From NCBI RefSeq assembly GCF_021655095.1, contig NZ_PPXW01000001.1, positions 1,102,480 through 1,148,031 on the forward strand: DNA of 45,552 nucleotides. The letters are read 5' to 3'. Below the pieces are notes generated by a model that ran no database searches, was not told the DNA's origin, and saw only the letters and a list, made by a program, of their open reading frames with translations. Below, piece after piece: positions 17,012-25,078 of this stretch (its first letter is position 1; each line of letters opens with the position of its first letter). Position numbers and translations under genes: made by a program. Origin of the DNA: Clostridium sp. Cult1. Lineage in GTDB: Bacteria > Bacillota > Clostridia > Tissierellales > Tepidimicrobiaceae.

Positions 17012-18685
17012 TTAGAATAGTCCCTCTATAATTCTGTAAACATACTCAACTTCATCAAATTCTTTATTTTGTAAACCATTGATTTTCTTTAGATATATTC
17101 TGTTTTTTTCTGCAACTTCCCTGTAATTTCTTCCATTGATCTCATTATATTTATATATTTTAAAATTTCCTTGATAGCTAGATTTTGAAGATATAAAATT
17201 GTTCAAATTTCTTTTAAGCATCTTATCATAAGTAATTAGAGTCGGAACTAACTCGATTCCATAATTTTTTGGATAACGTCCAATCTTACTATTGGGTACA
17301 ACAAAAAATTCATTTATTGTCATATAATTAATATATTCCTTATTTTTATTTATATATTTAATAGTTGCTTCAAAGTCTTCATCCCGTTCTTGAGGTAATC
17401 CTATTATTACTTCCAAATCAACTAAAATTCCAAGCTCATTACACCATTTCATAACCTGTTCTCCATGGGAAAGATCAATCTTTTTATCCACTAAATCAAT
17501 TAGTTTTTGGCTGGCTGTTTCAAAACCAAAAACAAGTTTACGGCAGCCTGCCTCTTTTATGAGTTTTAACCTTTCAAAAGTCATATTGTTAAAGCGAGCA
17601 CAATCTGACCATTTAATATTAATATTTTTATTAATTATCTGTTTACAAAATTCGTCTATGAATTTACCAGAAGCATTAGTTGCGTTATTAAAAAAATAAA
17701 AATAGTTGGTATCATACTTCTCCATTAGATAAGAAATATCTTCTATTACCTTATTAACATCCCCTATGATCACCTTTTTTCTAACTTCATCGCTTTCTGA
17801 ACAAAAGGCACATGCATATGGACAACGATAATTAAAAATATATGGTAATACTAATTTTGTTGTATATTCAGGGTTGTTTTGTTTCTTTCTTACATTGTTA
17901 ACATATTGACTTAGATAGAAAGGCCATTTAAACAAATGTATGTCGTTTTCTTTTTCAGAATTCAAATCTTTCTTAGTATCATCATTGGACCTTTTTATGA
18001 ATGAGTAGTATGGTTCCATATTTAAATTTAACCAATTAGGCCTAATAACACATGGTTCTTGTTCTGGATTTTCATAAATTTCTCCATTCTTTATATAAAT
18101 TAAACCATTTAAATCATAAATAGATTTATTGCTTGTCTTGTTTAATATATGAATCAATTCTTCCATAACTACTGCACCAGGTCCCTTTATTACATATTTA
18201 AAATTATTAAGTACTGTTTCAATAAGTTCCTTAAAGGTATCTTTAAAAATTGTTATATAACTTATATTATTACCACCTATAACAACGGGTATATTGTATT
18301 TTCTTTCAATATACTTGCCTATTATAAAAGCACTATGAAGCTGGAAAAAAGAAAAATCTGCACCACATGAGATACCAACTATATTAGAATCGTCAAATGA
18401 AATTTCTCTTAAAATATATTCAGCAAACTGCTCTATTTCTGAATGGGTATCTCCATTAATATAGGACAAAATTATATCTTTATGATATATAAAATTAAAT
18501 TTATCTTTTGGCTCCTTATAGGCATGGAAAGAGTTGATATTTAGATCATATAACTGGACATCAAAACCCTTTTGCTTCAGATATCCCCCTAGGGTACCTA
18601 AACTTAATGGTGGAAGATATGTATAATTTTCAAATTGAATTCCCTTTTCACTAGGTGCTAATAAAAACGTTACTTTTTTTATCAA
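17012..18685 (-). CDS. Cobalamin-binding-type radical SAM protein
   Basis: 557 aa when started at TTG 18685 (IKKVTFLLAPSEKG...), which follows AAGGAGG at 7 bases; longer readings translate through the ribosome site. Residues ~1-190 form a Rossmann-like B12-binding-type domain (YLPPLSLGTLGGYLKQKGFDVQLYDLN; VGISCGADF; PVVIGGNN). The Elp3/MiaB-type core has C-P-Y-A-C-A-F-C, GCRKLVFGFETAS and IGLPQERDEDF. Such proteins methylate unactivated carbons or carry out ring rearrangements. The C-terminal ~90 residues are unassigned. It is directly upstream of the precursor-like peptide gene, so a methylation or C-C rearrangement on that peptide is plausible but unproven. Confidence 0.9.
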   Translation of the reverse strand: MIKKVTFLLAPSEKGIQFENYTYLPPLSLGTLGGYLKQKGFDVQLYDLNINSFHAYKEPKDKFNFIYHKDIILSYINGDTHSEIEQFAEYILREISFDDSNIVGISCGADFSFFQLHSAFIIGKYIERKYNIPVVIGGNNISYITIFKDTFKELIETVLNNFKYVIKGPGAVVMEELIHILNKTSNKSIYDLNGLIYIKNGEIYENPEQEPCVIRPNWLNLNMEPYYSFIKRSNDDTKKDLNSEKENDIHLFKWPFYLSQYVNNVRKKQNNPEYTTKLVLPYIFNYRCPYACAFCSESDEVRKKVIIGDVNKVIEDISYLMEKYDTNYFYFFNNATNASGKFIDEFCKQIINKNINIKWSDCARFNNMTFERLKLIKEAGCRKLVFGFETASQKLIDLVDKKIDLSHGEQVMKWCNELGILVDLEVIIGLPQERDEDFEATIKYINKNKEYINYMTINEFFVVPNSKIGRYPKNYGIELVPTLITYDKMLKRNLNNFISSKSSYQGNFKIYKYNEINGRNYREVAEKNRIYLKKINGLQNKEFDEVEYVYRIIEGLF

Positions 18686-18764
18686 TCGTAAAACCTCCTT
18701 ACTTAATCCATATATAACCACTATAATAATATAAGGAAATTACATTCATAAATTCTATTAGATT

Positions 18765-20006
18765 TCATTTTAATATTAAATCTTCAATTATTTTTTCAAC
18801 ATTAGGTAACTCACTTATCATATCTCTATATTCTAATGTTTTTTGCTTTAATGAATCTCTTATAGATTGGTTTTCTACTAACCGGTTAATTGTTTCAACT
18901 GCTATTATGGTATCAAACTGCTCAATAGAAATAAATGTGTTTACATATGGATTATTCTTAATTACTGGTGATAAAAACTTATACCACCCCACTGGAAACA
19001 TCCTATAGGGATAACTTCTGTCTAGCTTTCCAATTATATTTTTTGTATAACCTGTAAGTTCAAATGGTATTTTTTCCATGCTTAAAGGTCTTTTTTTTGA
19101 AAAATAAATAGAGTTCTCAAAATTAACAGATGGTATTCCTGATAAAACTGCTCTAGCTAAGGAAGTTGACACAATATTTCTTGATATAAAAAGATCTGTA
19201 GCAAGTAAATGTTGATCAAAAATTTCTGGTAATAATGGTTCTTTATACATAATCTCATCTTCTTCTAGTTGGGAAAAATAACCTTTAGCTCCAATACACA
19301 ATACGGTATGATCTTTAGCTAGTTGTTTCATTACATAATAGAAAACCTTATTGCTGGCTTTAACAAAAGCATCAACATCTGGATACTGTTTATAGGATTC
19401 TTGCCAAGTAGCATGGGTAAATAAAATTAGCTTTTTGTTAGTTGGTAATCCAAGTTTTTGTTTCCATTTATCTGTAGCATCTTCTTTGTAGGGTAATAAA
19501 TTATTAGTTAGGCTATAATGATAAGTATTTTCACGTATTCCATTCTTTGGATTAACAATAGGGCAAGGACATAGGCTAAATCCATATCGCCTAATATCTA
19601 TTTCTCCAAACTTTTTTGCTTTAAATCCATATGTATCCATCTTATTTGATGTAATTGCCCAATCAAAGTTATCAAAAGTCCCAAGCTTGCCTGAGAAGAT
19701 GGATAAATCTTCAGGTGTTAATCCATAGTGCCTCTCACAAAAATTGTAATTTAAAAAGTCAGCCAATATTATTAATTGCGGATTTAATCTGTGCTCTAAA
19801 TCTACTAGTAATATCCTATTTATTTTCCCATGCCTTGGTATTAATGTAGTATAGTTGAATCCATACCTTTTAATTATATTGTCATGAGAAGGTGGAATTA
19901 AAAAATATGGTTTATATCCAGCATTTTTTACACGAAGAGCAAATTCACATGCAATAGTAATCTCTCCATATGCCCAAAAGCTAGTGACTATAAAAAGTAT
20001 AACCAT
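18765..20006 (-). CDS. Glycosyltransferase-like protein (GT-B look), paralog 2
   Basis: 413 aa. It begins MVILFIVTSFWAYGEITIAC, a Rossmann-like strand/helix that parallels LFVTLGHLSSGEFTIAF of the copy at 14667. The C-terminal half has KLILFTHATW, VLCIGAKGYF and TDLFISRNIVSTSLARAVLSGIPSVNF, resembling nucleotide-sugar binding in GT-B enzymes. It then has the shared YPYRMFPVGWYKFL block and NPYVNTFISI. The two copies are diverged, so they probably act on different substrates or form a heterodimer. The start ATG 20006 has AAGGAG at 8 bases. Glycosyl transfer is inferred; the family is not certain. Confidence 0.7.
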   Translation of the reverse strand: MVILFIVTSFWAYGEITIACEFALRVKNAGYKPYFLIPPSHDNIIKRYGFNYTTLIPRHGKINRILLVDLEHRLNPQLIILADFLNYNFCERHYGLTPEDLSIFSGKLGTFDNFDWAITSNKMDTYGFKAKKFGEIDIRRYGFSLCPCPIVNPKNGIRENTYHYSLTNNLLPYKEDATDKWKQKLGLPTNKKLILFTHATWQESYKQYPDVDAFVKASNKVFYYVMKQLAKDHTVLCIGAKGYFSQLEEDEIMYKEPLLPEIFDQHLLATDLFISRNIVSTSLARAVLSGIPSVNFENSIYFSKKRPLSMEKIPFELTGYTKNIIGKLDRSYPYRMFPVGWYKFLSPVIKNNPYVNTFISIEQFDTIIAVETINRLVENQSIRDSLKQKTLEYRDMISELPNVEKIIEDLILK

Positions 20007-20020
20007 AAACTTTACTCCTT

Positions 20021-20917
20021 TTAATCCCCAATAGCATAAAATTCATCCCAACCATAAAATTCAAGATACTCCTTATAAACACCACCGCAGGTCTTTCTAT
20101 ATATACAAGCCTTACACACATCTCCTTGACGCTTAGTTTCTTCTTCCATAAAATCTGCATAATCTTCAATAATGAAATTATGAAAAAGTAACTTAAAATG
20201 GATATCATCCCATTGTATCTGATACTTTTCATATCCCTTAACCATACAAGGTGGAAATCCTTCTAAAGTAACTATCTTATTCATAGCAACACATTCATCT
20301 ACCATCCTAAAAACTTCAGGCATAATAGCTGAATATTGTGGAGTTACCCTATGGAAATTTTGATATGCCTTACCTACTGGATGCATGGCAGAAATATTTA
20401 TATGGTCAACTTCACATTTTATAATTAATCGGGCAATATCAACTAAACTATCTACATTCCCTTTATAAACAACGGTATTAGTACGAACCTTCCCACCAAG
20501 GGATTTTACATTTCGAATACCTTCTATGGTTTCATTGAAACTACCTGGCTCTTGTGTCACAAAATCATGTTGTGTCTCATCCTTCCCATGTAAAGATATT
20601 ACAAATAATTTTACACCATAATCATACAATCTCTTAGCATATTGGTAATCAGCTAGTTTTCGGCCATTTGTCTGTAGGCTTACTTCTTTATAGCCTAGTT
20701 CTTTAATTTTTATAAGAATTTCTTCAAAATCCTCTAGTACAGTTGCTTCACCACCATGAATATTGACAGATTCGTACCCCTTGTTTGAATTTTCCTCTAA
20801 AAATTTATATAAAACCTTTTTATTTACTCCTTCCCGTCTATCCTTATGGGAATTTACTACACAAAAGATACAGGAGTTGTTGCACTGATCCGTTAAATGT
20901 ACACTTATTGCCTTCAT
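20021..20917 (-). CDS. Radical SAM protein with C-terminal YGWDEF signature (copy 2)
   Basis: 298 aa. The motif C-N-N-S-C-I-F-C is at residues 12-19, followed by the GGE motif as HGGEAT. The middle carries VDHINISAMHPVGKAYQNFHRVTP, strongly like the copy at 7315-8205. The tail CKACIYRKTCGGVYKEYLEFYGWDEF holds three Cys that may bind a second cluster. Start ATG 20917 after GAGGAG. It sits between a SPASM enzyme gene and a glycosyltransferase-like gene. Function unknown. Confidence 0.9.
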   Translation of the reverse strand: MKAISVHLTDQCNNSCIFCVVNSHKDRREGVNKKVLYKFLEENSNKGYESVNIHGGEATVLEDFEEILIKIKELGYKEVSLQTNGRKLADYQYAKRLYDYGVKLFVISLHGKDETQHDFVTQEPGSFNETIEGIRNVKSLGGKVRTNTVVYKGNVDSLVDIARLIIKCEVDHINISAMHPVGKAYQNFHRVTPQYSAIMPEVFRMVDECVAMNKIVTLEGFPPCMVKGYEKYQIQWDDIHFKLLFHNFIIEDYADFMEEETKRQGDVCKACIYRKTCGGVYKEYLEFYGWDEFYAIGD

Positions 20918-20942
20918 TTTTCAAATCTCCTCTTTTTAGTAT

Positions 20943-21857
20943 TTATTCAACTATGCTCATTAAATTTTTGGTAAGCTTGCATTCTAAACAAAAATCTTGG
21001 CTATGGAGTAATGATACTGCCCTATCCCTCCAGATATCATCAAAATATTTCTCATAGATATTACCTATCTTTTTGTTTTGATTCATGCCATTACAACAGG
21101 AGAACATATCTCCATTAATTCTAATATTAGGAATTATACTACCATTTGCATTGCAGTTTAGACGATAAAAATTGTTAAAAATTATATTATATTTTTTAGC
21201 AGATTCAGCTGCTTGTCTTATTCGTTTTCTTATTAAACTTTTATTTTTTAAAACAAATTCTTCATCTCCAATTGGTAGTTCATAATTTACTGCCTGTAAA
21301 TTGTATTTCCATGCCAGCTCAACTAGTTTGGGAATTTCATCTATATTACTTTCATTTATAGTTGTATTGATTATTCCTATTATATTGGGATATTTTCTTA
21401 AATTTGTTATATTATTTTCTAAAACTTTAAAATTATAAGATCTACAAATAGATTCCATTTTTTCTTCTGTTGTGGCATCTATTGAAAAAACTAATAATTC
21501 TACATTTCCTTCACGATTTAATTTGTCATAGTTAATAGGAACGGCTCCATTGGTAATTATGGATATTTTGAATGACTTTAGTTTGAAGATTGCTTCATAA
21601 AGATTTGGAAAACAGAAGGATTCCCCCATACCACATATTACAATTTTTTTGATCCCCTTTAGGTGTTCTAATAATCTATCTAAATTTTCAAGAGTTAAAT
21701 CTTTTGGATTATTCTTATCCCTGGTACAATAAGTACAATCTAATTGACAACGGGTAGTTACTTCTATTGAAACAGTTTGAGGCATATTGCTGGCAATCTT
21801 CCTAACTGGTTCAATATATTTTTCAATAAATCCCTTATTATATTTAGAATTATTCAT
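20943..21857 (-). CDS. Radical SAM/SPASM protein (copy 2)
   Basis: 304 aa. The active-site motif is C-Q-L-D-C-T-Y-C around residues 37-44; VICGMGES replaces the usual GGE. The C-terminal region INGDMFSCCNGMNQNKKIGN..FDDIW and FCLEC is a SPASM-like auxiliary cluster domain. The ATG at 21857 is separated by only two bases from the stop of the CRHC-type gene before it, so translation is coupled. The same family occurs at 12822 and 22873; the copies differ enough that each may act at a different site of the product. Confidence 0.9.
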   Translation of the reverse strand: MNNSKYNKGFIEKYIEPVRKIASNMPQTVSIEVTTRCQLDCTYCTRDKNNPKDLTLENLDRLLEHLKGIKKIVICGMGESFCFPNLYEAIFKLKSFKISIITNGAVPINYDKLNREGNVELLVFSIDATTEEKMESICRSYNFKVLENNITNLRKYPNIIGIINTTINESNIDEIPKLVELAWKYNLQAVNYELPIGDEEFVLKNKSLIRKRIRQAAESAKKYNIIFNNFYRLNCNANGSIIPNIRINGDMFSCCNGMNQNKKIGNIYEKYFDDIWRDRAVSLLHSQDFCLECKLTKNLMSIVE

Positions 21858-21859
21858 AA

Positions 21860-22846
21860 TCAGTCAACCCTTTTCATTACCTGGGTTATGAAATAGTCGT
21901 ACATACTAGGGTTATCCAACAGTTCACAGCATATTTCACAATCACTGGTAAACTCCCTTTCTTTTAATTCTTTAGCATATGGACTTTCTAAGAATAATTG
22001 GGCTATACCCTTAGGTCCGTATTTATGAATATACTTATATACTTCTTTTTCTTTAAACTTCTTAAGCATGTCCGATAGTCTTTCTTCATTTATATTTCCT
22101 AAATGAAGATATTGAGTTTCTTTGGAACGGGCAGCTTGACAACAGGCATCCATTTTCCCATCAACATCTATAAAGTAATTCCCTATTCCACAATAATTTG
22201 CAATTCGCCGTGGATTTTTGAAAAGCTTGGAACGCTTTATCTTTTTTGAATCCTCCCCATCAAAAGGCATAGCCTTTACAGGATGTATTAAAATCCTATT
22301 ACGATACTCTTTATATAATTCATTAATTACTTTAACTTCTTCACTTTCCACATAGGTTACATTGACATTAACAAACTTACCAGTAGCTAGGCCTGCTTCT
22401 ATAGCATTTTTTACTATTTGTGCATCAATATACTCTAAATGATATTTATCAGAGCTAATAATCAATCCCATTAAATCAGGCATCTCTTCTAATACAGCAA
22501 TTCCTTCTTCAACGGTTTTTGCCCATAAACCATTGGTAACGACACCTGCATACATCCCTAACTCCCCTAGTTTTCTTACATAGGAGTTGAGTTCTTTCCT
22601 TACAATAAATGGTTCTCCACCAACCAAATGCACAGCTTTAATGCCAGAATCATTTAATTGCTCAATCCAGTTAATTACATCTTCATAATCTGCATCAATT
22701 AGATCTATATCATCATTCATTACGATACAGTGGCGACAAGCAGCATTACATCTGTTTGTAATACTTATGTAAACGCTAGAAGTTATTATTTTCATAAGTT
22801 CATTTTGACTTAGCCCCTTACTAAACCCCTTTGAATTCTCTAACAT
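21860..22846 (-). CDS. Radical SAM protein, CRHC type (copy 2, complete start)
   Basis: 328 aa with a normal ATG start behind GGAAGGAG. The N-terminal ~22 residues precede SSVYISITNRCNAACRHC (Cys at 33, 37 and 40). Then come VGGEPFIV, ISSDKYHLEYID, a CC pair (DACCQAA) and a C-terminal CEICCEL. It gives the template for the damaged-looking 5' end of its paralog at 6289-7275: both open reading frames are 987 bases when the paralog is read from ATC. It lies between two SPASM enzyme genes. Reaction unknown. Confidence 0.92.
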   Translation of the reverse strand: MLENSKGFSKGLSQNELMKIITSSVYISITNRCNAACRHCIVMNDDIDLIDADYEDVINWIEQLNDSGIKAVHLVGGEPFIVRKELNSYVRKLGELGMYAGVVTNGLWAKTVEEGIAVLEEMPDLMGLIISSDKYHLEYIDAQIVKNAIEAGLATGKFVNVNVTYVESEEVKVINELYKEYRNRILIHPVKAMPFDGEDSKKIKRSKLFKNPRRIANYCGIGNYFIDVDGKMDACCQAARSKETQYLHLGNINEERLSDMLKKFKEKEVYKYIHKYGPKGIAQLFLESPYAKELKEREFTSDCEICCELLDNPSMYDYFITQVMKRVD

Positions 22847-22872
22847 AGAAAATCTCCTTCCCTTTATATTTA

Positions 22873-23763
22873 TTAACTAAATTCTAATCTACAATTTGAA
22901 AGGAATTTACAATCTACACAAGCTGCACCAGTTTGAAATTCTTTATATTCATTAGAGGTCCAAATTTCACTAAATTTTTGATTAAATAGATTTCCTAGTT
23001 TCTTATTAGTATATAAGGTTTCAGAACATGGAAAGATATCGCCATTTATAGAAATATAGGGAGTAATCCATTTTAAATAGATACAACATGTTTCAAAAGG
23101 ATCAACAAAATATATACCATTTTCAGTGGCTTTTTTTGATGCCATTGAAAGAATGTCTTTTAATTCCTCCTGGTTTTCCTTAATATATGCCTCTTTTCCC
23201 CTTGGCAGTGAAAAGTGAATAGTGTCAAATTTATACCGAGCAGCAAAACCAACTAATTTAAGAACCTGGCAGGTATTGTATTCATTCAATGTACAGTTTA
23301 GTACCCGTTGAATCCTTCTCCTTGTTTTTCTATAATAGAGTTCATATTCTTCAAAGTTCTTAATTAAATTTCCAAAATTATAATTTCTGCTTATTCTATT
23401 TATTTTTTCTTTATCAATAGCATCTACGGAGAATATCAGCATTTCGACATTATAATTCTTGTTTAGTTTTTCAAAATCAATGGGTACCGTACCATTAGTA
23501 ACTATACAAAACTTCTGTTCTTTAAACTCTTCAATTATTTTATAAATCTCCGGATATAAAAAACTTTCACCAATACCACAAATAATAATTCTATCGAATT
23601 TGTCAATCTCCTTATCAATCTGTTGTATTAACTCCTCTGATATATCTATATTCCCAACTTGTTGAGCCTTTCTCGTACAATAGACACAGTCCAGATTACA
23701 TCTCGTAGTAACCTCTATAGATAGAACCTTAGGTATGTTTTTTAATGCCTGGCGAATTCTCAT
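22873..23763 (-). CDS. Radical SAM/SPASM protein (copy 3)
   Basis: 296 aa. Begins MRIRQALKNIPKVLSIEVTTRCNLDCVYCTRK; the SAM cluster Cys are in C-N-L-D-C-V-Y-C. VICGIGES stands in the GGE position. The SPASM-like tail has NGDIFPCSETLYTNKKLGNLF..FSEIW and ends AACVDCKFLSNCRLEFS, with more C-terminal Cys than its two relatives. Start ATG 23763 behind GGAAGGA. It is the second gene of the operon, 137 bases after a TPR-like gene. Confidence 0.92.
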   Translation of the reverse strand: MRIRQALKNIPKVLSIEVTTRCNLDCVYCTRKAQQVGNIDISEELIQQIDKEIDKFDRIIICGIGESFLYPEIYKIIEEFKEQKFCIVTNGTVPIDFEKLNKNYNVEMLIFSVDAIDKEKINRISRNYNFGNLIKNFEEYELYYRKTRRRIQRVLNCTLNEYNTCQVLKLVGFAARYKFDTIHFSLPRGKEAYIKENQEELKDILSMASKKATENGIYFVDPFETCCIYLKWITPYISINGDIFPCSETLYTNKKLGNLFNQKFSEIWTSNEYKEFQTGAACVDCKFLSNCRLEFS

Positions 23764-23900
23764 TTAATATCCTTCCTTCCATTTCATAAAAAAGTAACAT
23801 CTTCATTTCCATAAATAAATCCTATGGATTTTATCAATATCAAATATTCTAGTATATTGTAGTTAACTAAATTTTTAGAGTATTTAAGTTTGCATAAAAT

Positions 23901-24575
23901 TTATAATATAGAATTACTAAACTGGTTCATGGCTTTTGATTCTAATGGAAAGTATATGGAACTGATTGTCTTAATTGATTTGGCTAATTCAAAATCTTCA
24001 GATCTATAAAGGCAATAATAGAATTCTTTTATTGGTATAAAGATGTGAGGGTTGAAATAAAGATAATTAATTGGTTTTAGTGGCACTTGTTTTAATCCAT
24101 CGTCCAAATACTTTTTGGCAAGAGCCATATCTTTTTTTTCGTACCAATATTCCGAATAATAGATATAGGGCAATATAAAATATGATTCCTTTTTAATCGA
24201 TTTACTTTGTGCTTCTAGCATCCACCTAATCGTAGTTTTAAAATCCTCTTCTTTTCTCATCTTTTGTGGCAACTTAATATATAACAAGATTTTTAATAAA
24301 CGGACAAACCAATCGTTTGGTCTAATCTCTAATATTTCATCATAGATTTTAACTACATCAAGTATACCTGTATTTGCTAAATCTTCCCCCTGAATGATAT
24401 GGGTAATTTCATAATATCTTAGAAAACCATAAGAAAGCATCAATTCATAATCCTTTGGTTTTTCTATATTTCTTTTTCTAATTTCTTCAAAAAAATGAAT
24501 TTGTCTTTCAGGAAGCTTCATAACCATATTAATTGCTTGTACAATATTTATATGTAAATCGTTTAAAAATTCTAC
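23901..24575 (-). CDS. TPR-like helical protein, cluster paralog 3 (first gene; possible GTA start)
   Basis: Helical 224-225 aa protein, relative of 9586-10269 and 15955-16590, with helix pairs (YELMLSYGFLRYYEI; RPNDWFVRLLKILLYIKLP) and the motif ESYFILPYIYYSEYW. The 5' end is odd. The only ordinary start, GTG at 24582-24584, directly abuts the ribosome site AAGGGG with no spacer. Eight bases after GGGGG lies GTA (24573-24575), and from there the first 22 residues line up without a gap with both paralogs (VEFLNDLHINIV.. against MRYITKKDEELI..). I set the start at GTA but GTG at 24584 remains possible. It is first in the operon, just behind the main promoter. Confidence 0.75.
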   Translation of the reverse strand, partial: VEFLNDLHINIVQAINMVMKLPERQIHFFEEIRKRNIEKPKDYELMLSYGFLRYYEITHIIQGEDLANTGILDVVKIYDEILEIRPNDWFVRLLKILLYIKLPQKMRKEEDFKTTIRWMLEAQSKSIKKESYFILPYIYYSEYWYEKKDMALAKKYLDDGLKQVPLKPINYLYFNPHIFIPIKEFYYCLYRSEDFELAKSIKTISSIYFPLESKAMNQFSNSIL

Positions 24576-24614
24576 CCTTTGCACCCCCTTGAAATTATTT
24601 CATTATATTTATTA

Positions 24615-24634
24615 AAAGTAAATATATTTACTTT
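24615..24634. promoter_or_regulatory. Perfect 20-bp palindrome next to the cluster promoter (operator candidate)
   Basis: AAAGTAAATATATTTACTTT reads the same on both strands without a mismatch. It begins five bases downstream of the -10 box of the cluster promoter, i.e. at the expected transcription start, where a repressor would block initiation. No regulator gene is in the cluster, so the binding protein is unknown. Confidence 0.5.
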
Positions 24635-24639
24635 GTAGT

Positions 24640-24668
24640 ATTATATCCTATTTTTTTGGATGAGTCAA
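24640..24668 (-). promoter_or_regulatory. Main promoter of the radical SAM cluster
   Basis: On the minus strand TTGACT (24663-24668) and a perfect TATAAT (24640-24645) are 17 bases apart. The start point would be near 24633, about 50-60 bases before the first gene. This is the clearest sigma-A-type promoter I found in the cluster and could drive all 19 genes. Confidence 0.8.
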
Positions 24669-24827
24669 TACTCTGTATTTTAAGTTCCAATTATTTTATT
24701 CATCTTAAAGATTCAATTAAAAAACTGTAAAATACATTATAGAAGCGGATTTATTGAATTGAAAACTATAGAACAGTATCTTATATTGAAAAGTCCTTAA
24801 CTAATTGAAATTTCAAGGGAATCTAAT

Positions 24828-24911
24828 ATGATAATTAGTACTTTAGTAGGAATTAAGGCAGAATATAGAACAATGTTTACAAAATTAGATAAAAGATTAA
24901 AATCAAGGTGA
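24828..24911 (+). CDS. Possible 27-aa peptide or gene remnant
   Basis: ATG at 24828 is preceded by CAAGGGAATCTAAT, a fair ribosome site. The frame encodes a basic peptide, MIISTLVGIKAEYRTMFTKL plus seven residues, and stops just before a terminator-like hairpin. It could be a real small gene or the tail of a decayed one. No homology is recognised. Confidence 0.25.
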   Translation: MIISTLVGIKAEYRTMFTKLDKRLKSR

Positions 24912-24916
24912 AACTA

Positions 24917-24960
24917 AGTAAAATAGCACTAACATTATCTAATGTTAGTGCTATTTTACT
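24917..24960. terminator. Strong bidirectional terminator hairpin
   Basis: A perfect 20-bp stem (24917-24936 with 24941-24960) with loop ATCT has A-rich and T-rich arm ends on both strands. It would stop plus-strand transcripts from the small frame at 24828. On the minus strand it would stop read-through from the PTS-like gene (about 120 bases past its stop) into the radical SAM cluster. Confidence 0.75.
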
Positions 24961-25078
24961 TTAGCCTTATCTTTTGTTTATTATAATTTTGTCTTTTGTG
25001 GGAGATTGCCAAAAATATAATTTTTTTGACTAACTACTATATACCCGTCTATAAAAATTTATAACATTTAATTATAAT

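Larger units (their letters stand above)
24669..25078. other. Intergenic stretch between the cluster and the PTS-like gene
   Basis: About 410 bases with no convincing gene. It holds one 27-codon reading frame on the plus strand (24828-24911) and one strong hairpin (24917-24960). The short peptide-like stretches look like decayed coding sequence, but nothing recognisable can be assembled. The boundary between the specialised cluster and housekeeping genes lies here. Confidence 0.6.

Noticed and set aside
19981-20232. 83-codon minus-strand frame overlapping the YGWDEF gene
   Set aside because: It is an out-of-frame shadow of the radical SAM gene at 20021-20917.
24615-24634. The palindrome as an attachment site or transposon end
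   Set aside because: No matching copy at the other cluster end, no integrase or transposase, and its position at the promoter fits an operator better.
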